NCBI RefSeq assembly: GCF_963678635.1
Contig: NC_087067.1
Span: 43,129,829 to 43,193,828, forward strand
DNA from: Symsagittifera roscoffensis
Lineage: Eukaryota > Xenacoelomorpha > Acoela > Convolutidae
Direction of reading: 5' to 3'
Length of the DNA: 64,000 bases
Shown here one piece after another: positions 56,601-64,000 of the stretch (positions are counted from its first letter, which is position 1; every line of letters starts with the position of its first letter). Below the pieces are notes generated by a model. The model saw nothing but the letters and a program-made list of their open reading frames with translations. It had not been told where the DNA came from and did no database searches. The position numbers were made by a program, and so were the translations under genes.

Positions 56601-57333
56601 AAATGTAACCGATGTAATGTTCTCAAATTTTTTAGACAACTTGTCTAGATAATTGAGCTTGACCTAAAAAAGACCTCCAATTGAACATCATCCGGACTTC
56701 GGATTGAAAAAATCTACTAGGACATTCAAGTCTTTCGCTTAAAAATTTTCCCAAACACAATTTTTTACCCTTTGTCGTCTATAAAAGTTGCTTAAGCATT
56801 ATGCCCATAGAGTTTTTGGCATCGTTTTTCCATAATAGATTTTATACAGACATCTATCAATAGTAATTAATAAGAGATATATAGAAACATTTAACCCAAA
56901 AGCTTAAAACTACGCGAAAATTCAAAAAAATAGGGTTCTCGGGAAATGTAAGGTTTGGTATTCTCTTATTCCTAATTCCACTTCAATTCAATTCGATTCA
57001 ATTCTGAACAAGATTTTAAACCATAAACCATCAGTATCTTAAAAAATGAAGGAGTGAAGCTGAGCTTCGCACCACTTGCGATACAAAAAGAATGACTATT
57101 ATTAAAAGCAAATGAGTAGGCAAAAAACTTCAAAACTGGTGTTGTCAAAAATTAATAAAAACCGCAAAAAAGGCAAACTTTCTAACACACAAAAATTAAG
57201 CCATTAGAAACTGAACAAAGAGATTTCGGACCGCTAAAAAGCCAAAAGTTCAAAAATGACCTTCCTGCGAGAATTCAGGCGACAAAAAGAGCAGACAGAC
57301 GATAGTCTATCTTCAATTTGCAAAAAAAACAGG

Positions 57334-57400
57334 TCCCGACTGGAATCGAACTCCCAGGCTTTGTGTCAAGCATGAATGTTACCTCTTCGCCAAATTAGCA
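57334..57400 (-). tRNA. tRNA-like remnant
   Basis: On the - strand an A-box-like TGGCGAAGAGG (57,392-57,382) and a B-box-like AGTTCGATTCC (57,352-57,342) stand about 30 bases apart. I could not form proper acceptor and T stems, and the anticodon loop lacks U33. It is probably a tRNA pseudogene or the head of a SINE. Confidence 0.3.
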
Positions 57401-57540
57401 GAATGCTCCTTGAAGTTGAATTTATACACAGAGGTAATGCTGGGTTTCGCTAATCCTTGCGAGAACACGACCAAAAAGCAGCTCTATCAAGTTAAATAAG
57501 AAAAAGTAGAAACAAGCCGCAAATTAGCAAAAACTCGGCA

Positions 57541-57620
57541 ACGTTTAGGATTCTAATCTGCGACCTACTGCAATGAAGAGATTTTGAGTCTCACGCACTA
57601 TCCCCTTAGCCACTCAAGCT
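57541..57620 (-). tRNA. tRNA-Leu-like remnant
   Basis: The - strand reads GAGTGGCTAAGGGG (D-arm like), GAGA-CTCAAAA-TCTC (anticodon loop CTCAAAA, anticodon CAA, Leu) and GATTAGAATCC (damaged B box). The T and acceptor stems do not pair. A pseudogene or SINE origin is likely. Confidence 0.35.
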
Positions 57621-60600
57621 TAACAAACCACAAATACTAGTTACGAATAAAGCAGCTACATATACTAACAAATTGCCAATGCGATTCTGCACCAAATACA
57701 ATTAGACTCAATTTTGCAAATAATAAGTTGGGAAATAACAAACTGACGGCACTCACACTAACTTTCCATGTAACAAATCGCAAAGCATAAAGCCATGTTG
57801 TGTCAAAATTATCCGTTTCAAAAATTGCTACATGGGCGCGTGCCCACGACGCTATAAAAACCCATTGAGAGGGGGTAGGGCCCCCTCGGAACATTAGACA
57901 TTTGGCCAGTTTAACGTTCCTACTATTTTTTAAAAATTAGACGGGTTCTCAAAAACTCTCCGCTAGAATTCCCTAATTTTTTGCATGCGACCCTAGATCC
58001 CGGAAATAATAGCAGTTTGTTAATGCCACTTTTTGATGGTTTTATTTTGAAGACCCTTTATCCCACTTTTTTGAGTTAACTAAAATGGGTAAATTTTGCG
58101 GCTTTGAGCAAGAAAACCATTCTGAACAGGTTCCTAACGTTTGGCCCAATGAAATAATTTGAAAGGAACAAGTTTTTTTGACTTTTTGAAAAAAATTAAT
58201 TTTTCACGTTTTTGACTCAACATTTATTTTCAAAAAAAAACAAAACTTTTCAAAATTGGTAAAAAATGGTTTCTGATTTAAAAAACGAGTTCCTCGTTGA
58301 GCAATAAATACACTACTTGACAAAAATGCTGGAAACTTCTTTTTTTGGGAGTTTTTTGCTTCAATATTTTTCCTATTTGGTCGTTTAATCGAAATTTGTA
58401 GTAAAATTTTTTTAAATTCAGATCTGTCCTACATGAGCTACAGTAGTTTAGGTCATATATAGCCAGATAGAGAGTCTGAACTAATAACATGCATTGTAAG
58501 CTGCCTCAATTGTTCAAAAATTGTTGTAGAAGATAATAAAAATGATAAAACAATTACAAAAAAATTGAAAAAAAAAAATAATTATAATTTTTTTTTTGAA
58601 AATTTTAGATTGACAGTCTTTCAGGATGCTCTGTGGGCCCTTTAGGGCCCAGTAGAAGAGCATCCGACTCGCAATTATCCAAAAACGGAAAATCCTTTGT
58701 TGTTTTATAAGTAATCATGTCCAGTTTTGACTGAGCTTTATAATTGCGCCCGAAGGGCGAATTTGTCTTGCGAAAGCGTTTTCAGCTGCCCTGCCGTCCA
58801 TTCAAAATTGCCGGAGTGTTCGCATGCGCTTATTAAGACTGAAAGTACGCAAAAAAAATGATGCCAAGCTAGGGAGGGTGGGGCGCCAGCTCTGCCTCTA
58901 GATATATTGAGTAGGAAAATTTCTGAAATCGAGTTTTTATTATTCCGAAGTTGTTTGAAACATATAGCTTTTTTCAGTTCGTTTGATAAAATTAAAATGC
59001 ATCATCTGTGTTAAATTATTACTATTCGAACGTCAAAGCACATGCTATCAAAAAGCTGTAAAGGTGCCCCACCATTATTGTGGTGCCGCACCATAAAAGT
59101 GCGCACCAAAATTTGCGACTTAGGTTGGGAAAAAAGCAGGTTCGTAATAATACACTAGCTTCGCAAGGCAAGTAAGACACGTGTAACATTTTCGCGTGCA
59201 AATTCCGTGAGCTGTACGTAAAAAGTCTGATACCCTGATGCAACAACTTGTCAAAATTAAGTTGCGTTAGAATTAGAATAAACATTCTGTAATATATTCA
59301 GTGAAACAAAGCCAACAGACAGTTCGAAAAAGTCGAAAACGCAACAAAACAGTAAGAAAACATGACACGTTTTTTGAAAAATCCTCAACTTTCAAGTTTC
59401 ACAGAAAAAATTGGATGTCTTTAGAGCTCTTTGGACTTAACGAACAATTTATGATTTACACTTTTCTGATAAAATTAACTCTTTTGAGAAAATTGGTAAA
59501 TTTAAGTTTTTATTCCGCTGGAAATCTGAAAACTAAATTCCCTTTTCGAAGCTAGAAATCAATCACGTTTTTGTGTCCATTACTTTTTCGTAATTGAAGA
59601 GCGAATTTATCTACTTTTTAGCAAATACACTTGAATTGAACTCAAAATTGCACGTATTCCTCAGGGCGTTTATAAATGCGTTAATATGACGTTATTAGAG
59701 AATTCTGAGGGTTTTCCTGGAAAAACAAAACGAAAAAAAAAATCATCACGACCTACATTCGAGTCTAATCTACGTTCACCGACTCTTAAAACACTCGTCA
59801 AAATTAAATTGAAATAACTCTACTGGTATCAGTGTAAACCCTTGAGTGTTCCGACTGCCACGGGAGAAAATGATGACGAAATTGACATAATGAAAACATT
59901 TTCATTATCTATTACTACATTTATTGAGTCATACTTCTATATTACTCCCCTACAAACTATTATAAGTACAAGTAATATACTTTTCTAAAATATATTTTCC
60001 ACAATCGCACATTTTAATAAAGTTATTTTAAATTCGAGATGTACCACTTTCTGTGACATTTGTTGCGCATAGCAGCTACACAAAATATGAAGGAAATGAG
60101 TGTTTATCAAAAGTGAGGCAGAATTTCGCTTGTTTTTGCTATGGAAATCATGGTTTTTGATACCAAAAAACATCATCAACAAGACAAATTAAATTTTCTC
60201 AAATTAGAAAAAAAGTAATATAAGCTAGCAACTGACAATCATTGATTTCAAAAAAAACGGTAGAAAACAAGAGGACAAAAACAAAAATTGCGAAGAACTT
60301 AAAAACCTGTAATAAATGACACACATAGCATTGCAAGCTAGCGGATAGCGAACTAATCGAAAACAATTTTTGATCCAGAGGCAAAGCTGAGCTTCACACC
60401 ACGTGCCTTGCGCACAAAGGAATAACTATCATTAAAATAACTAAGACAAATTTCCCTTATTTCGCAAAATTAAACCAATCCAAAATTCAAGATGCCATGA
60501 ACTATTGCAAAATCGATGTTCAAAAGTGACAAAAAACAAATAAGGTTATTTTTCTGAAAATCTGTAATCAGATCAATTCAATTCTCTGACAAGCGGTCAA

Positions 60601-61669
60601 GCCGGTCTTCTCAAAAATTGCGATGTAAGACAATCTGAGCATGGAAAACTTGCCAACAGACCATATTAAGTCGAAAAAAAATTGCAAAAAACTAGATGTA
60701 CTAAAATTTCTATGCATGTTTCGATTTGAATAAATTTTCGAGGCAGCAATTTAGCCGACAACACTTGAATTGATACCCGATGAGCCGAAAAAGAAGGTTT
60801 TCATTAAACAATGAGCGAAACTCAAAAAAGTCCGCCAAAGCATACATATGAAAACTTTTTCCGTTTATCGAACGACGGAACATGCGCCCGCAATTTAAAA
60901 CTAGCGGACAAAAAGTTACCGTAGTAACCAAATCGAAAACAAAAAAGATGTCGGAAAAACCCAAAAAAATCATAAATTTGTCTCGAGACCTTCAAATTGA
61001 AAAAATATATATCCTGCATTGGACAAGCATTCACAGAAACTCATTGAGTGGTAATTGGGCCGATAATTCTTGGGTAGACGTCCTGTCATTAAGAATTTTC
61101 AGCTATAAAGATTTGTATCTAGAATATTTGGAACTAGAAGATATAAGGCAAAATTTTCAACTATAAAGTGAATAAGCATGAGCAAAAAAAAACTCAAGCC
61201 AAAAGCATTTGAACAAAACATCAGACAAAAGCTCAGATTGGAAATAATACCAAATTGAGGTGGCAAATTTCCAAACGAACTTTAGGAACTTAAACAAATT
61301 TTCAGAACGAATCAAAACGCCTTTCATTTCTAGGCAAATTTGCTTCAATCAGATGAAATAGCACGTTTTGGAAATTAAGTCGACAAACTATAATATGGCA
61401 ATCTCTAGTCCTACAATTCGATATGGCAATCTCTAGTCCTACGAACTGGATACAGTTTTCAAGTAAGCTGATCAGATGCTTTTGTTAAACAAGCTGTTAA
61501 CCTGAAGTTTATATGCCGTTTTGATAATCGCTTGCTAAAAAATGCCGCTTGCTTAAAAATGTCAAACACAAAAAGCGTTAAAAATGCCAAAAACGAGACC
61601 TACAAACGTATGCCTCGAATGATGTTCAAGAGTATTCATATTCCCGGATAGTGGCACACTCTGTCTTAC

Positions 61670-61844
61670 TTTTGAGGGATTTTCGGACTCTGTTGGCACT
61701 GGACTTGATTTCATTCATGAGGTTCTCCAGTTCGTTCTTGTCCTGCTCCTCCGCCTGGGGCGAAGCCAGCATGCGATCATGTAAGTCCTTCACCTTCTGC
61801 ACTTTGCTCTGGATTGAGTCTATGCTTTGAAGGATCTTGTCCAC
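61670..61844 (-). CDS. Syntaxin exon: Habc helices Ha and start of Hb
   Basis: Acceptor GTTATGTTCAG before 61,844, donor GTAAGA after 61,670. It encodes VDKILQSIDSIQSKV to KSSANRVRKSLK, matching the Ha helix and most of Hb. The boundary at VDK falls where vertebrate syntaxin-1 exons begin (after FFEQ). It starts in phase 0 and ends one base into a codon. The upstream exon with the N-peptide, which normally binds Munc18, was not found before 64,000. Confidence 0.93.
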
Positions 61845-64000
61845 CTGAACATAACAACTCGCAATCATTAAAGCTCTACTCACATCTTGCCCCTATTTTA
61901 TTCACTTCTTTATTTCTCCCCCCAAACATTTCGCCTCTAATATTTCACATACACTCATATAACGAAAGAATTTGATATGATATGTTTGAAGGTTAAAACG
62001 TGCCACATTGATCATTTACAGCATCATATTTACATTTTCTCCGCAACCGATCAAAATAGCGACAACAGCGTTTGTTTTGAAGTTTAACATTACAGTTGTA
62101 GTCAGACTTTCAAAAGATCTGAAAATATACCAAAGCTCCGTCGTTCAAATGATTGAGTTCCTGTTCAATTGACTGATTTCAATTGTTCTGCATTTCATTG
62201 AACCGGCACTTAATTTTGCTTCTACAAAACTACAACTAGGTAGACGACTGAAAAACCACTTTCACAATTTCACAAAATAGATGTAGAGTTAATCATTAAT
62301 AACAAACAAGACTGCTCGTATCGGGAGGAAGCCCTGAATGCTCCGACTGCCTTTTAACGTTTATGGAGTAGTAATAACATGAAAAAATTAAATTTAATAC
62401 AAAATGATTTTTAATTTGAGTTTTTTTGTGAAAATCATCCCCCCCCCCACACGCCATATAAAAGTCAAAATGATAGGTATCCCTCCTAGTAACAAATCAA
62501 TTATGGCAAATAAGCTTCCTTCATCCAATTTGGAACGATTTCTAAGACGGATTAAATCTCTTACGCCTTAATAGCGCGAAATATATCGAGCGTTAATTGC
62601 CCCAAATTGGCAATAATTAAACACCCAAACTTAACGAAAAATCATCACAGGTGAAATATCTTTTCAAATTTAAGCTCAGGGCAATAATACCTTTTGAATG
62701 ATTTGAAAAAAAAATCCGTCAAAAATGGCTAGTTAAAAAGTCGAAATTTGTCTGAAGAAAAAAAAACCCACCCCGAGCACAAATATTCCGTTACTTCGTT
62801 ACGAAAGACGCAACAACAAGAATACAAATAAATAACCGAGTTCGTTATGAAGAAAATCCTATGTTAACCGCCGAAAAATGACGTGGTTGAAATGACGTTC
62901 AAAGAACGAAATACACTTTTTCGAGCGATTGTGTTCTGTAGATTGGACTATGCAAGCGGGTGTTTTTTCCGCCTAAAATAAAAATTCACAAATAAATGAG
63001 ATTGGTTCAAATTTAAAATACACTTTTTAATACCGTTAACTCGGAATGCAATGAATGGTTTTTCAGTGTTGAGACGCCTGGTTCTAATGAGAAAAAATTT
63101 AAATGGAAAATAGTTCGCCTTAAGAAGAGACCTGATTTAAGTTATATTTTTATTTCGTGGAGCTAATTTCCTCCATTATGGGTGAGACCGAATAATACAT
63201 CATATTGAAACTCTTTTCGCAGTGATTAGGATTGCAACAAAATCCAAAAAAGAATCAGACTGCAATTTTAATGTAGTTCAAATATAAAGCTGATTATAAA
63301 TATATAGAACTCTACGACTACTTATATTCAAAAAGTTAAAAACTCAAAACTAAAGGGCAACGTCACTGCTGCTTATTATACTGAACACTTCACAGCTCAA
63401 AAAATTTAAAAATTTTGCTGCACAGGCTTCTTTAAAAACCCGTGAGAAATTGAGGCTCACAAACAACAGAAAAATTAAGGAAGTTTTGAGAAACTCATGA
63501 GCTTCGAAATCGACAAAAAGCCAAGTTTTCTCAAAGCACGAAAACATAAAGACAAGGAAATCTTGACGAAATGTCTTCGAAAGCCGACATATCATCAAAC
63601 AAACACAATTCCAAATTGAATCCATAAGTTCGGTTCCTCTGTTTTCAACACTCGTTTTCCTTACACAAATTTTTCGATTACAGTTAGTGTTCCGACTATT
63701 GAAGAAGCGGGGAGGAGAACTTCGTATTAGCGTGTTTTTTTAATTTTCCGTAGAATCAGGTACCACAAATGATCATCGCAATGACATATCATATAAAAGC
63801 CCTTTCGGTCGTGATTCGAACATTTAGAAAATTAAAAAAAAAAAATGAGTGTCGAGAAAATCTGGATTAATAAAATTGATATTAAGTCTAATTTCGATCG
63901 ATTAGCGTTCGTTGTACGAAAATTGATTGAAATTGGTCAATTGAACTAAAAAAAACTTGGGTTTATCAAAAAAAGTTGGCGAAGATTCATTCGTCGCTCC
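61845..64000. other. Intron upstream of the first syntaxin exon seen
   Basis: No exon recognised. It contains R2 copy 2 (62,295-62,815), a run of nine C at 62,442-62,450 and an R1 copy (63,751-63,935). The syntaxin first exon should lie beyond 64,000. Confidence 0.45.
62295..62815 (+). repeat. Interspersed repeat R2, copy 2
   Basis: It matches 38,170-38,700 in the same orientation: CAAGACTGCTCGTA, CCCTGAATGCTCCGACTGCC, then CCAATTTGGAACGATT, CTTACGCCTTAATAGCG, CCAAATTGGC and CCGAGCACAAATATTCCGT. Confidence 0.6.

Larger units (their letters stand above)
54273..61669. other. Longest syntaxin intron
   Basis: 7.4 kb with no exon recognised. Contents: two diverged tandem arrays (54,960-55,780 and 55,840-56,600), two tRNA-like remnants (57,334-57,400 and 57,541-57,620), a GC-richer patch with GGGCCC pairs (58,620-58,900), an R3 copy (59,300-59,800), and a 94-codon opening on the + strand (60,882-61,166) with no evidence of being a gene. 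Confidence 0.45.
32255..61844 (-). other. Syntaxin-1 family gene, 5' incomplete, alternative 3' half
   Basis: Plasma-membrane Qa-SNARE. With SNAP-25 and synaptobrevin it forms the four-helix bundle that drives vesicle fusion, and its Habc domain binds Munc18. Exons found, in transcription order: 61,844-61,670, 54,272-54,163, 53,743-53,591, 50,240-50,103, then either 48,469-48,359 or 48,069-47,959, then one of 46,037-45,942, 44,335-44,258, 43,158-43,081 or 32,332-32,255. All junctions have AG/GT and join in phase. The product would be about 255 residues plus a missing first exon (roughly 30 residues), close to the 288 usual for syntaxin-1. A TRPV gene lies inside, upstream of the last exon. 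Confidence 0.93.

Noticed and set aside
58636-58690. GAAGAGCATCCGACTCGCAATT phrase resembling a tRNA D-arm and anticodon arm
   Set aside because: No B box or closing stems could be found; too little for a tRNA call.
60882-61166. 94-codon + strand frame (MRPQFKTSGQKV...)
   Set aside because: Single copy, antisense in a syntaxin intron. No recognised domain and no splice or promoter context; it fits a chance opening.

Overview
The window is nuclear DNA of an invertebrate animal. It is AT-rich, with long introns flanked by GT/AG. Two conserved animal genes are recognisable: a neuronal-type syntaxin (syntaxin-1 family) and a TRPV channel of the OSM-9/Inactive/Nanchung type. No ribosome-binding sites, operons or other prokaryotic features were seen. 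The species cannot be named from this sequence. A captured fragment of cobalamin-dependent methionine synthase suggests a lineage that has that gene.

Left half (1-30,500): a mosaic of tandemly duplicated, mostly decayed coding modules on the + strand, all without recognised function. M1 holds a double-RING protein and a coiled-coil protein. M3 holds a second double-RING protein and an 86-residue protein, and precedes M1 directly. M2 is a linker with one short conserved frame. M4 is a unique run of four short frames. C is a unit of about 2.08 kb with a membrane-spanning segment, tandemly repeated from about 19 to 30.5 kb. M1 occurs at 1-2520, 3997-6516 (over 99% identical to the first), 7.7-10.1 kb and 16.2-17.9 kb, plus a tail at 12.5 kb. 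Many frames are interrupted by single in-frame stops, several of them aligned with a tryptophan codon in another copy. One M3 copy carries the methionine synthase fragment.

Right half (32,255-61,844, - strand): a syntaxin-1 gene of at least 30 kb, with its 5' exon beyond the right edge. Four constitutive exons are followed by two tandem alternative 111-bp exons, each encoding the half of the SNARE helix after the zero layer. After these come four alternative last exons, each encoding a complete transmembrane anchor and stop. By combination this gives up to eight C-termini. An intronless TRPV gene of 978 codons (34,495-37,431) lies on the same strand between the third and fourth anchor exons.

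The introns and flanks carry several families of short interspersed repeats, three diverged tandem arrays, and two tRNA-like remnants. No transposase, reverse transcriptase, rRNA or CRISPR array was seen.
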